DNA from: Undaria pinnatifida
Lineage: Eukaryota > Sar > Phaeophyceae > Laminariales > Alariaceae
Assembly (NCBI GenBank): GCA_012845835.1
Contig: JABAKD010000012.1
Location: 14,973,195 to 15,037,194, forward strand
Length of the DNA stretch: 64,000 nt
Direction: 5' to 3'
Shown here: positions 41,200 to 52,013 of the stretch, one piece after another
Layout: every line of letters begins with the position of its first letter
How positions within the stretch are numbered: position 1 is the stretch's first letter
The notes under the pieces: model-generated
Told to the model about the DNA's origin: nothing
The model's database searches: none
Seen by the model: the letters and a program-made list of their open reading frames with translations, nothing else
Translations under genes and position numbers: made by a program

Positions 41200-41745
41200 C
41201 GTCGCCGCACTTCGGATATCTTCACGCCTTTTGTCGACACCTCCGGCGACCGTACACGCGACTCCTGTACGCACGACACGGACTGTCCAGCTCAATTACG
41301 ATCTCGTTTCTGTCACTCAAGTCTCGCAGGTGGATGCAATCCTATCAATACCAGTTACAGCAGTATGACCATTAAGTGTGGTGAGCCTAAGCTTTGTTTT
41401 TCCCGTCCGCGTGAGTCTAGCGATTTGGCTCTACACTCTAGTCTATACCGTTTGGGAGCTTTATTCGGTTCTGTGGTTGAAGGAGTATTGTTAAATGCGC
41501 TTGAGTTTTGTATAACTTACTGATTGGATTGGGCGCGTTGCAGAGGATGTTGTTAAGATAACTTGCGAGCTGATCGGCGTTTAGGTCTGGGCGGGGATGT
41601 TTTAGGGGCGTCTTTAGGTGCGTCAAACGTGGTTGTAGCTCGAGAAGTTGTACTCTTCGGCGGCGGTAATCCATAGGAGTTCATTTAAATGGGAGTGTTT
41701 GGTGGTGCAACCGCGATCTTCCTCGGCGTTCGTGAATGATCGTTT
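41200..41745. mobile_element. About 545-bp insertion private to copy B, unclassified
   Basis: Copy A runs from the counterpart of 41195 (CGTACGTC) to that of 41745 (CAGAACACGG) without it. A minus frame (41674-41438) holds LNADQLASYLNNILCN, but no family is recognised. No inverted repeats or clear duplication identified. Confidence 0.35.
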
Positions 41746-42412
41746 CTACAAAAACAGAACACGGTGTGAGAACTCTTCCTGTGTGGGGGTTGGTGTGTTA
41801 CGCGGTGCCTGGCCGTGGTTGTTGGCTTAGACTAATACTAGTAGCTGTCAAACCTGTCACGTGTGCAGGTGTGTTGATCGATGTGTTGCGCGTCTCCGCT
41901 GTCAAGGTCTGGGATCGCTACAATGAGCGGGCGGTGTAAACCGCAGAAACCTTGTATTATTAAGATAAATGTAAATGACAGCTGCCGACATATAGTCTAG
42001 TCAACTACCTAAAGGTTGTATTGTGTTGCACGATACCACCGACCGCTGGCATCTGAAACACCAAACCCCACCAGACCTCCAGGTCGGGATGCAAAAACAA
42101 GCGTGAAAAACAACGTATATTGTGGACGCACGGGTACGGCACCAATAGGCTATTTCCGAAGTCATAAAAATTAACCCGGGTATGATAGTTGTACTTGTAC
42201 TCCCCTTTCACCTTGCTGAACAACGCTCCTCCCCAGACGAAACGGCGGCAGCAGAAGGGCTAGAGCATCATAGTAAACAACCCCAATTTACGCGGGCACC
42301 ACGGCCGATCCAGGCTCATTAGTAGTAGCAGCAGCGCTAGAGTGTACCAGATATATCTTTGTAATTGTGCACACGGAGAGAACGCACGTTTTATACAACA
42401 GCTGCCGTACCC

Positions 42413-42823
42413 CAGTCCTGTGCGGTAGCTACCTGATGTATGAGGCGACTTGTGTTACCGACGACTTGTTACGGATGAGTTATGTTACCGACAGCGAATC
42501 CATGCGATGCTTGCCGTCTTCCCACTGCTGTACGTAGTGCGTGCCAATCTCTCGACACGCGAGACACTGACCGACCCCCACGACCCGAACGCGAATCGAT
42601 GCCGCATTCGTAACGCGGCCACAACAGCTTAGTCTATGCTCTTGTGCCCCACTGTTAGGTAGCTACTTGATGTATCAGACGACTTGTGTTACCGACAGCG
42701 AATCCATGCGATCTTGAATACCACTGCTGTAGTGCATGCCAAGATCTGACACTCTCGACCCTGGCCCGACCCCCGCGACCCCCTTACCCCCCGTTTCCGC
42801 AGTCAACAGGTGTGCTCGCTTGC
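42413..42823. repeat. 234-bp-type tandem duplication (copy B)
   Basis: Counterpart of A 20880-21290 with the same two repeats around GACTTGTGTTACCGAC. Confidence 0.65.
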
Positions 42824-43012
42824 ATCGTACTCCTGTTCGTGAACCGCCTCCTTGACGACGTCCTACACGAGGAAGAAGCCTTGGGACAGTGCTCTCTGCA
42901 CCCTTCTCGATTAGGCGTCGTTGGCAGAAGATTCAAGATGTTGTCGAGCCTCCGCAACAACCGGGCAGTTCACCCTATGGTACATGCTTCGACGCCACCC
43001 TTGCCTGGTTGA
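42686..43012 (+). CDS. Conserved small frame of unknown function (copy B)
   Basis: Same length as in copy A, 108 residues, few substitutions, for example VLACIVLLFVNRLLDDV. No ATG start. See the copy A entry for doubts. Confidence 0.25.
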   Translation: MLPTANPCDLEYHCCSACQDLTLSTLARPPRPPYPPFPQSTGVLACIVLLFVNRLLDDVLHEEEALGQCSLHPSRLGVVGRRFKMLSSLRNNRAVHPMVHASTPPLPG

Positions 43013-43614
43013 TACCGGTAGCCCTAGTGCGACGAGTTGCTTGGGCGTGTGTCGTTGTTGGGGTTCAGGTATCCCGTGATGAAACTCGTGAAATAGTTGT
43101 TTTCTGCCCGAGTTTCGCCGTAGCGAGGTGCAAACCCGCTGCGTAACCGGTCTACAATTCTTTCTGTGAGCGCTGCTTTTTGCGTCCTTAGCCATGAACG
43201 CCCCTTGTTGACGCGGGGACGGGGTGGAATTGACGTGCGGGGTGTTTGCACGGGAGGGCGGAGGGCGGATAGGGCGGAGATTTGCTAGCGAGCGTGCAGA
43301 CGGTGGTGAGGGGGCTTTTGTAGGGGTATGATAGATGTGTATTCCATCTTTCCGCCCGTCTTGTTGCCTGGCATCGCGGCATGGTGCATGCTTTCTTTCT
43401 TTTTGTTCCGTGTTGTACGTGCGCACGGTAAAAATTCCGAGGCTCTCTTCTATGGTTTTGTTTTTTGTTTCGAATTCCGTTCTCAGTATGATATGTATCG
43501 CAGTCCCCCAAAGTTTGACAAGAGGTTAATAAACGACGCCACGGGAAGTCAGCCTGCGAAAGCGGGTTGCTACTGGCATCAAGGGCTCAGGAAGAGTGTT
43601 GTTGGTCATTTTTG

Positions 43615-44115
43615 CCGTCACCTTCCTAAATGTCTTCCGGATCACAGGATACCCTGTGGGTCCGGGAGTTGCTAGTGTCGCTGCATTTTTATGTGATGCC
43701 ACGAGCGTGTCAACCCACTTCGATTTAAATCGGTGGGAAGAAGTAGTCGGCAGGACGTAGATCCTGTCGACACGCGAACGGCCTTGCGCGGTCACAGGAT
43801 GCCTGTGGCGCAGGGTGTTCGCTGGTGGTGCTGCATTGTTATGTGGTGCCACGAGCTTGTCCACCCATTCCGATAAAAATCGGGTGGGAAGAAGGGAGTC
43901 GGCAGGACGTAGATCCTGTTGTCCCCTCAAATGTTTTCCGCGACCACAGGATATCTGTGGGGCAGGGAGTTGCTAGTGGCGCCGCATCATCCTGCTGGCG
44001 CCACGGGCATGTCCACCCATCCGATAGTAGTCGGTGGAAGGACTAGTGTGGGCAGGACGTCATTCCTGTCCACGCATTTCTGCGTCACAGATCATCTGTG
44101 GGGCAGGGATTTCGT
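43615..44115. repeat. 148-bp minisatellite, four units (copy B)
   Basis: Landmark CACAGGAT..CTGTGG near 43641, 43789, 43941 and 44090. Two units fewer than copy A, consistent with loss or gain by unequal exchange after duplication. Confidence 0.8.
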
Positions 44116-44319
44116 AAGGATCTACTCGAATGCCGTCGTCGAGAGATTCGCATATTGTGTGGTCTGCGTTCAGACCGCCTGGTATGCCACGTCATGGCCC
44201 CGGTCAGTACCAGTGTAGTCGAGGGCAATCGCCCTCATCGCCCTCGGCTGCACAATTCCCGAGCCTGGGATCTGGGTAACTCAGCCGAGAAAAAAAAAAA
44301 TGGCGTCGTTTGACCTCGC

Positions 44320-46800
44320 GTTGCGTTATGGGTGTGAGTGGGTGGGTATATACTGAGACTTTGGTGTAGCCGAGAGTTGTGATTTTGCACGGAGAAACAA
44401 GGGAGAAGAGTCAGGAATTTATTGCGGTGTTATTGCGTGCGAGTGTTGTTAGTCAGTTGGCGATGGGGTTTGTGTATCAAGAGTTTTTGCTGTAGTGGGT
44501 GATCGAGTATTATGGAGTCAATGGGAAAGGGTTCTCGCGCGCTTACCTTTCGAGCCGCCTTGGTCACTAGAGCCGAGACCGTTTGTAGGAAGTGTTGGTC
44601 ACTCAGCCTGACTAAACGCGATTGAGTTTCTGGTTGTGTATGGTGGATTGGGTATCCTTGAGCTTTTGTAGGTCGCCGGTGTCCGGCTTTGCGACGACTC
44701 ATTGCAGCTTGTTTTGTTTCGGGTTATTGAAAGCGCTGGTCCTATTTTGGTTAGTAGTACGTGCAATCGCACCCGATCAAGAGTATGAAAAACGTTTCAA
44801 ATGACGTCACAAAAAGTTAGCCTGCTAACGCAGGTTGCTGCTGTCGCTACGGATATTTAGTGGCTGGTCAAAAAGATGTGGGCAAATGGCCAAGTAAGTC
44901 TGCACCTTAAAAAGTCTGCGTCACTTTGAGTTATGCGGGGCAGGATTTCGCTAGTAGTGGTGTCGCGGTACGCTGACGCCACGGGCATGTCGTCAACCCA
45001 CGGAAGAGTACAGTCGGTGGGGAGGGAGTAGTGGGCTGATAGTCGTCAATCCTGTCCACACCTCGTACAATTGCTGCCTCACAGGATATGATCTAGTCTG
45101 CTTGTGGGGTAGGGATTAAGGGTCTGCTCGATGTCGGTCCACGTCGAGATATCCGCACATTATGACTTAAGTGGTGTGGGTTCATAAGAGACCTTACCTA
45201 TCATGTTTGCCGCTAAATCGCATGCGTGTTTCAGTGCCAGGGCGGTTGTTGGCACGTGACTTCGCCCATGGTTGAGTAGCTCCCAGTCCTTGATCTGAGA
45301 ACCCAACCGAGAAACTAAAACATGGTGTCGGGTGACCTCGCGCTGCGCTAAGAGGGGTGGGGGGCGGGTACTACTGCCGACGATAGCCGGGGGAAGCCAC
45401 CGGAGACGAAGGGAGGCAAGCGGAGTAAATTTAATCGTTGAAGAGTCGTTGTTGGTCGGTTGGGGATGGATTGAGTGTAGCAAGTGTTTTTCATCGGTGA
45501 GCACTCTCCTACCAATGTAGTCTATGGCGTCCGCGACTTTCCTTGCACGCTTTCCGGTCCGTGGCCAACCGAACCGAGCCAGCAGGAAGTGTTGGATGCA
45601 GCGAAGTCTTTGTTGGTTGGTTGCGCAACTTGGCGAAAGCACGTGATGGAAAACGCGTATGTTTGCCAGGTACCAGGTATTTTCGCTGGTTGAGACGGGT
45701 AGGGGGTTATTGCTCCATCGTTGATGGTATGCCGCCGATTTAATCAGGCTTTTGCGACAAACTACGTTTTTGTTTGTTCTTGGGTGATGATCCTGGCACT
45801 GGTCCAACGGATCACAGTATGTACCAGCGCCTCCCGAGTGGAGAGCTTGATTGACTAGAGAAGTTGCCAATAACACAGCCTGCCAGGAGCAAGTTGGCGG
45901 CCTGCTAGAAGACAGTTCTGCCAGCAATGCTCGGAGCAGGTCAGTAGGTGTTGAGCCAACGCAATCACCTACTTGACGAGATGGTGGGGAGTGAAGGTTG
46001 TGTGCTGGAGTTGGTCATTTAATCCAGTCCACACCTTGATGGAGTTATCTCTTCTTGGTCGCTCCAGAGGGGGTCTCTTCGTCGCTCCAAGACGACTTTG
46101 TCTTGCAGGGCAGGCAGGGAAGATTTCACCGTTCACCACTACATTGCACGGAGTAGATTCTACTTGAGGGCGGCTTACGCCACGAGAGTTCGCGCACTGA
46201 GTGAGTGGGAGGGGTGCGTTGAAAAGTACCGCAGCAGCAAGCAGACAAAAGTAACGGTCGTCGCTTAAAGGGTTGAAATAACCACTACTGCGATGATCGA
46301 GGGCGATGCGATTCGCCCTTGGCTACAGGATTTTCGTAGTTGGTGGCAGCTCAGTCCAAGCAATAATACTAAATTGGCGAAAGGTGACTTACTCGTCGCT
46401 CTTTGCTTGGGGGGCGTACTGTCATACAGCCGGGAGGTACTGGAAACCGGTAGGAATGGAAAGGGTTGCAGAGTTGCGGGTTGGCTAATGTTGGAAAGTG
46501 GAAAGATCCTCTTCCGGCTAGGCGTAGGTGATGGTGGTGGCATTCCCGCAAGGAAGATGGAACACTGGTGACGGTAACGAAGAGTTGAACAGATTCTGCC
46601 TTAACTTTTTATGAATGATGTGCTCGACGTGAGAGGCCATTTAATGCACGGGCGGCATGTGCATGTACGGCGCACTGTGTCGCCGCCTCACATATATATG
46701 TGTACGTATGTATCGCAGCTATTATAATAGTACTCAGGTCGTCTATTATCAAAATATTCATAAAAAAGCTACAGATATATCGTTACCTTCTTCTGTTGAT
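44320..46800. other. No gene recognised in copy B
   Basis: Counterpart of A 23040-25600. A degenerate 148-bp-type unit sits near 44930-45110. The 255-residue minus frame 45160-45927 has no counterpart of that length in A and no recognisable domain. Confidence 0.35.
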
Positions 46801-46803
46801 CTA

Positions 46804-46960
46804 TTTTTTGCACACTTCTACTTTCCAGCTTCGGGACAAGCCGTGGTCACAGGTCATTGTCCCTTCTTCCCCCCGGTTCTTGCCTTCTATTTGTATCGCG
46901 CATAGGGTTCAGCAGTCCCACTGCTCGTCGAGTTTTTTTATAGTGTTGCTGACTCACGCT
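46804..46960 (-). mobile_element. Truncated SINE body (copy B)
   Basis: Counterpart of 25608-25762, same truncation, shared TACTTTCCAGCTTC and ATCGCGCATAGGGTTCAGCA. Confidence 0.7.
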
Positions 46961-47828
46961 GATCCATGAGGACCTGACATGTTGCATCAATCATCAATCA
47001 CATGTCAACATGCATGTGCGCCGATAGATTAAACTCAATACAATACTACGATTAATCTTTGGCCACCGTTCACTGCGACAGCCACGCAACGCATCAAATG
47101 TCATACGAAGCTCTGCCCCATCGTTCACGGCGTGCGCATGTCGCAGCAGCAGCAGCAGCAGTTTTGCTTGACGTAGTCAAACATGATACCTGTGGAATCA
47201 GCTACCCCGCTCGCTATGGTGGTGGCGGGCGCTTGAACGCGGTAGTACCCCAGTTAAGTTTTTTTCTTCCCTTGTACGGAACATACATGGAGTGCATGTT
47301 CTGGGACAATAGTATTTCGCGGTTTTACTCGGCTGGGTTTTCATTTTAGCGCGATATAAGGGTGAATGGTGAATGGACATTACTGTACAAAACAAACTAA
47401 GGAGGTCATCCTCAGCTGTGACTTCGAAACTTTTAAGGGTCGGCACGCATAACAGTTTTGACGTCAAAATGCCATCAATATGACATCAATATGACATAAA
47501 GATGCCGGCACAAGCATGGCAATGTTCCGGCACAGGTCACAACAAGAGCCAGACACGTTCGTGTGTAACAACCAACAACAACAGAGGTAGGGCGCTAGAA
47601 CCACCGCCGTAGACTAGATACAGTCCGTATTGAAGTATTCCAGGCCTGAAAATTAAGAAATTGTTCTCCTCAAAGCAGGCACGCTTCCCCACGGTCCCAA
47701 AGCCGCATTCCCGGCCGCAACGCTATCCTCTCGGTCGCAAAACCATCCTCCTTAAAATGACGGAAAACGGGGACCGTCCACGACAACCACAAGTAGGCCC
47801 CCCTGCAAACCACAACAACGGCAAAAAA

Positions 47829-48422
47829 TCACATATCGGCAACCCTGTCGAATGTGTTGTTCAGCTTGTTTTGTCGAGTCTCGGTCTTGAGCCTTTGTCG
47901 GGGCTGATTCCGCCGTTGTGCCCTCAACATCTCCACGTCGTTGGGGCGCGACACCCTCGGCAGCCTCCCGAACGCCTTCCGCTGGCCGCGTTGAAGCGCG
48001 ACCGCATTCCCCGTCGACGTTCCTTTTCGCATATCGTCGTCGTACATGGCGACCAACTGCAGCCGAGTCACTCTCCGCTGCACTACGACTGCCTCGCGCT
48101 CGTCCGGAGTCCGGAGCCTCTGCTTGTAATACCTGCTCCACTTTCGATTTCCCACCGTTTTCCCGTCGAGCAAGACTTGTTCCCCCAAATCTTCCACGCC
48201 TAAGGTTCGCGTCACCTCGACGTCGTCGTCGTCAGATTATCCACCCGCTTCGTTCGTTTCGACATTGGCGCCGACTGCGCCAGCGGCGCCGCCGGTCCCT
48301 GCCACTAGACATTCCTTCTCAGCATTCAAGCAGGATGAGGAGAAATCGTAGAAGATCTCGTACTCATGCAGGTTTTCGTCTTCGTCGTAGAGCAACTTGC
48401 AGTGCGCCCGATCCATCATGTG
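47829..48422 (-). pseudogene. REI1/ZNF622-like fragment, copy B
   Basis: After the same CTGCAG acceptor the minus frame reads HMMDRAHCKLLYDEDENLHE and FYDFSSS, then stops at TAA near 48238 where copy A has GAA. Beyond it the frame resumes: DLGEQVLLDGKTVGNRKWSR, YYKQRLRTPDERE, TSTGNAVALQRGQRKAFGRL and NKLNNTFDRVADM, then a stop. The second half is better preserved than in A. The missing N-terminal fingers and the independent lesions mean both copies are probably dead. Confidence 0.55.
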
Positions 48423-48563
48423 CTGCAGGATTGATTGGGTTTCGTTGTAAGTGGCGGGCATCCGCGGTTGGGAAGGGGGGTTCACAGCGGGCGTAGAAAT
48501 GAGGAAAAAGCAATGCCATCAGTCACACTGGGATGTTCGGAACTTGGGGTGCGAAGGGCAATA

Positions 48564-48721
48564 CAGTGAGAACCCCGATTTAAGAGCAACCGTGTTACCG
48601 GCCAACTGGGCATGTTCCGCTACACTAAAGGCCACATATGTTCCACTACAAATAAGAGCGATTTGTGTTTAAGAGCGCATGCTTCGGCTTGTCCCGAGTC
48701 GCTCTTAAATCGGGGTATCTG
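48564..48721. mobile_element. MITE with CAG..ACCCCGATTTAAGAGC ends (copy B)
   Basis: 158 bp; left CAGTGAGAACCCCGATTTAA, right TTAAATCGGGGTATCTG. Shorter than in copy A by about 20 bp in the interior. Confidence 0.65.
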
Positions 48722-49345
48722 TTAGAGATGATACTTGTCCGTAACCATCGTGTCGTTACTTGACGACACGAAAAATCATCTGGTATACAGTGCGAATTGT
48801 TCGTGCAACAAACAGCTGCAATACGTCTGTTAGAGGTCGTTTATTGGTGCGGTATTGAGCTTGCAGAAGTCTCAGCAGCAATAACTTGGATAAACTGTGC
48901 ACAACACTTTACTGGTTAGTCATATCCAAAAGCTGGTACATGTAGTACGTACGAGCAATGCGGTGTAATTGGTACGAAACATAATGCGGCGGAATAACGT
49001 ACGCATAGCAACATTCATGGAATGTGATTTAGGTTGACTGTCGGGACGTTGACGTAGCTAAGATCCCAGAAGCAAACATCAGAGAACGTTGCCATAGGTA
49101 CGGTAGACCACGAGCAAGCCTCAGGAAACGTTCCTGTGGGTAGATCAGACAATTACCCGTAGAATACATCTGTGCGAAGCATAGGCATTGTGCCGTCTCG
49201 ATCAGGTGATAGTCAGACCCACCTCGATCACTCCACTTTGCTCACCATCAGCTCTCATCTACTGAGCAAATTAATCAATCAAACAACATCGGCCTGGAGT
49301 CGCCAATCAACTTTTTCTCTTCTCTTCTTCTCTTCTCTTCTACAG

Positions 49346-49682
49346 ACACACTTCGCCGTGAGTCTGCCTTAGCCTCTAAATCTTGTACAGGCTGTGTCTT
49401 GATCAGGTCATCCGTAAGCGAGCCTACGCAAGAGTATACCAGCTACGGGCTGACATGCGCTGCACACCGCCACCTAAAGGACGACAGGTTATGAGCCTCG
49501 TCTCGCGTGAACGCGTCAAGCAACTGGCACATCGGTTCACGACCATCGTCACCATTACTGGATACGAGATGGTCAAGAAATCTGCTATTACTGCTGCTTA
49601 CTGGGGAGCTTCTTCATCAACTCTACGAGTACGGCGAGAAGAATCCAGCAACGAAGAAGTGCTTCCGTTTTGGATTTTTTAG
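49346..49682 (+). CDS. Small exon cluster, frame intact in copy B
   Basis: Pyrimidine tract and CTACAG acceptor at 49345, 12-base unit, GTGAGT donor at 49358, then acceptor TTGTACAG at 49390 and an open frame to TAG 49680. The frame includes DQVIRKRAYARVYQLR, SLVSRERVKQLAHRF and GYEMVKKSAITAAYWG. Conserved splice-like signals in both copies hint at a real gene; the family is unknown and A is interrupted by one stop. Confidence 0.35.
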
Positions 49683-50518
49683 CATCTAACGCAGAGTGAA
49701 AAAGTGTTAACTCAACGGGAGGAGGTATTAGAGATGCCAGTTGTCAGGAACCATCATGTCGCTACTTGATAAGACTTAAAAGCCATCTGGCATACACCGC
49801 GAGTTGTACTGTCGGCGGAAAGGCGGGTTGAGACCAAACGTATTCCAGGCGATCGAAACAGGTCGTATCCCGTCGAACGTGTCAGGAGCTCAGGGACTGA
49901 TCGATGATGCTGCAACCCTACCGTGGGATGGCTCGTCGAAGAAGCGGGAAAATCGTTAAAAAAACACGTAAACAATTGCATGCACCGAGTAGCTCAAGCA
50001 ACTACTCAAGTGCAGGGGACTTGCCGGGGACTACAACACGGGGCCAGCATTCGCAAACACGACAACAAATTATCCACCCACTCTCGGCAGTGCGCCTACG
50101 ACAAAAGTAACTAGTGATACGGAACATTCTCTTCCTTGCAAAAAGGTAATACGTTCACATTAATGTTGGTAATCAACAAAAACCGGGGTTGGTTTGAGCA
50201 TGATCGTTTGATTATTTGATTTGTATGGCGTCTAATGTGGCACCCTACAACCCATATCATATGTATTGCATGTTTGCCCATATTATTTGTACTGCATGTT
50301 TGTATGGTAGTACTCAAATTCATACGATTTATATGTACACTGAAGCAAATATATATCGTTTTTGTATAGATTACGTAACGGGCATTCTAAAACCCATACG
50401 ATATTTGCATGGCGTTTAGTATGCCATACTAAAGTCAAACAACTAAAAATAATCAAAACAACCGCGGCCTTCGTGATTGGGTTATGGTTTTAAATAATAG
50501 CATGATATAATCAACCTA

Positions 50519-50881
50519 TTGTCTGATTACGCGAAGCTTCTTTCGCAAGAAGAAACGACACTGAAGTCATGGCGCATCAACAGAAGGACTTCTGGCTACC
50601 TGGTACACCACAGTTTACAGATACCACCCCGAGCGCCCGTGTTAGGGATGCCGAAGCGGAGGCCACCGATGGAAACCCCTACCCCAGCCTATGTCGACGT
50701 CGAACCCATCACGAAGGGTTTTAGAAATGAACAAAACAAATCAACACAAAAACAAATTCCAAGCTTTTTGGGGTATTTTGCTCAAGTAATTTTCGTACCT
50801 TCGCCGTGGACAAAAGCTATTAAACAATATTTTTCCTGGCTCTTCTTGTGTCAAGCAGCCCAATTGGTCAACCTTCATTAA
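50519..50881 (+). CDS. Small conserved frame at the right end of the unit (copy B)
   Basis: 120 residues, starting upstream of the copy A version (SQEETTLKSWRINRRTSG) and ending at TAA after AAQLVNLH. Unknown family, coding status uncertain. Confidence 0.25.
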   Translation: MSDYAKLLSQEETTLKSWRINRRTSGYLVHHSLQIPPRAPVLGMPKRRPPMETPTPAYVDVEPITKGFRNEQNKSTQKQIPSFLGYFAQVIFVPSPWTKAIKQYFSWLFLCQAAQLVNLH

Positions 50882-50950
50882 GCCTCGTTCAACATTGTTC
50901 ACCAACCACGATTGACCTTCGATCGCGAGATAGAGAAAAGTCAAGACCAC

Positions 50951-50990
50951 TAGTCGTCCGTTTGAATACTGGTAAAACGGTTTACCTTAC
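50951..50990 (+). repeat. 40-bp boundary repeat, right edge of copy B
   Basis: Identical to the junction copy at 29986 except for about one base. Immediately after CTTAC the sequence becomes copia integrase debris unrelated to the unit. Confidence 0.8.
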
Positions 50991-51834
50991 TCTCCGGCCT
51001 TGAAAGCTGAAGCCTCGACCGTATCATAATCATCATCGTCGTCCGACGCCGCGCAAACGTTCAAGCAGGTGCTCTCGGATACACGTGCAGATGGTGTCCC
51101 GTCACAGGTGGTGACCGTCCGATCCGATGGGGTGGTGAATTTCGCGGGCGGAAGTTTGGCGACCTATGTAGATCGCGATGCATTAAGCGAGACTTCACCA
51201 CGGTCGACAGTCCCCAATTCAATGGGGTAGCCGAGCGTGCGCTGAGTTTGATTGAGACGGTCGCAATGGTGGGTCGAATCCAGGCTCGTGAGCTTTCTCC
51301 CGGAGCGCAATTGCCGGCAACTGAATCGTTGTGGGCTGAAACATTGCACTGGGCGTGCGATGCTTTGAACCGCATGGCAACGTCCGCTAACCCCGCAAAC
51401 AAGTCGCCGTACGATAGGTGGTACGGTAAACCCCCCCCGGTAGTGCTCCTACCTTTCCTCAAGCCTGGCTACCGCAAGGTGAAGAGAGAAAACAAGTCTC
51501 AAGCGAAAGCACAGGAGTGTTTTTACCTGGGCCCTGCGCCTAACCGCCCTCGAGACGTCGTACGAGTGCTGACCAAACACCGTACTCTGCTTATCACGCG
51601 CCATGTCACCTGGCAACGCGTGTCGCCTTCACCAACTGTACCTGCCCAGATGCATGACTCCCTGTCCCAGGAAGAGGGGGGGTCCGAGGCCGACGACGAG
51701 AGCACGTCAGATCGAGGTGGGGGGGCGGTGATGGACGAGCAGGACGAAGGTCTGGCTCGCCTGACCGACCTCGACGTGACCTGGGGGTTTGATCTGCACG
51801 CGTTCTTGCGGGATCGCTCACAGAAGACGTGAAT
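50991..51834 (+). pseudogene. copia integrase fragment (plus strand)
   Basis: TFKQVLSDTRADG and VRSDGVVNFAGGS correspond to the integrase core; the second catalytic block is damaged. A one-base shift near 51150 moves the frame to TTVDSPQFNGVAERALSLIE, and the rest is open: KSPYDRWYGKPPPV, PFLKPGYRKVKRENKSQ, AQECFYLGPAPNRP, then an acidic spacer to TGA at 51830. Same family as the element in copy B, opposite strand. The 5' part is cut off by the boundary of copy B. Confidence 0.7.
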
Positions 51835-51967
51835 GGTTGTGATAGTTTGCTCCTGAGTACTACGGTAGTGCGGGGCGAGGGGAGAGAGCGCCGGAGATCC
51901 CTGATACGACGTCGGTGAGAGTCAATTGACGGACTCGCAAAGATATGTGTTGCTGGTTATATAGCGC

Positions 51968-52013
51968 TACCCACTGGCCCACGTAGTCACGTGACTACGT
52001 GGGCCATTGGGTA
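51968..52013. repeat. 46-bp near-perfect palindrome centred on GTCACGTGAC
   Basis: TACCCACTGGCCCACGTAGTCAC is followed at once by its reverse complement with one mismatch and no loop. The centre CACGTG is an E-box/G-box core. Perfect loopless palindromes of this length are unstable and uncommon. Confidence 0.85.

Larger units (their letters stand above)
29986..50950 (+). repeat. Copy B of the large tandem duplication (about 21.0 kb)
   Basis: Collinear with 11438-29985 but with private material: a MITE (31495-31761), about 370 bp at 32025-32395, a copia remnant (33972-38830) in place of A 17157-17350, a different 40261-41105 block, and about 545 bp at 41200-41745. It lacks A's hAT and SINE. 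Its right end is followed directly by the third 40-bp repeat. Confidence 0.85.

Noticed and set aside
42911-43426. 171-residue minus-strand gene in copy B
   Set aside because: The counterpart in copy A is broken into three frames, composition is Arg/Pro-rich and no domain is recognisable.
45160-45927. 255-residue minus-strand gene in copy B
   Set aside because: Copy A breaks it repeatedly and the translation has no domain-like features.
11438-50950. Assembly artefact as the cause of the tandem pair
   Set aside because: The copies differ by frequent substitutions, different mobile insertions and different repeat counts, which an artefactual duplication would not show.
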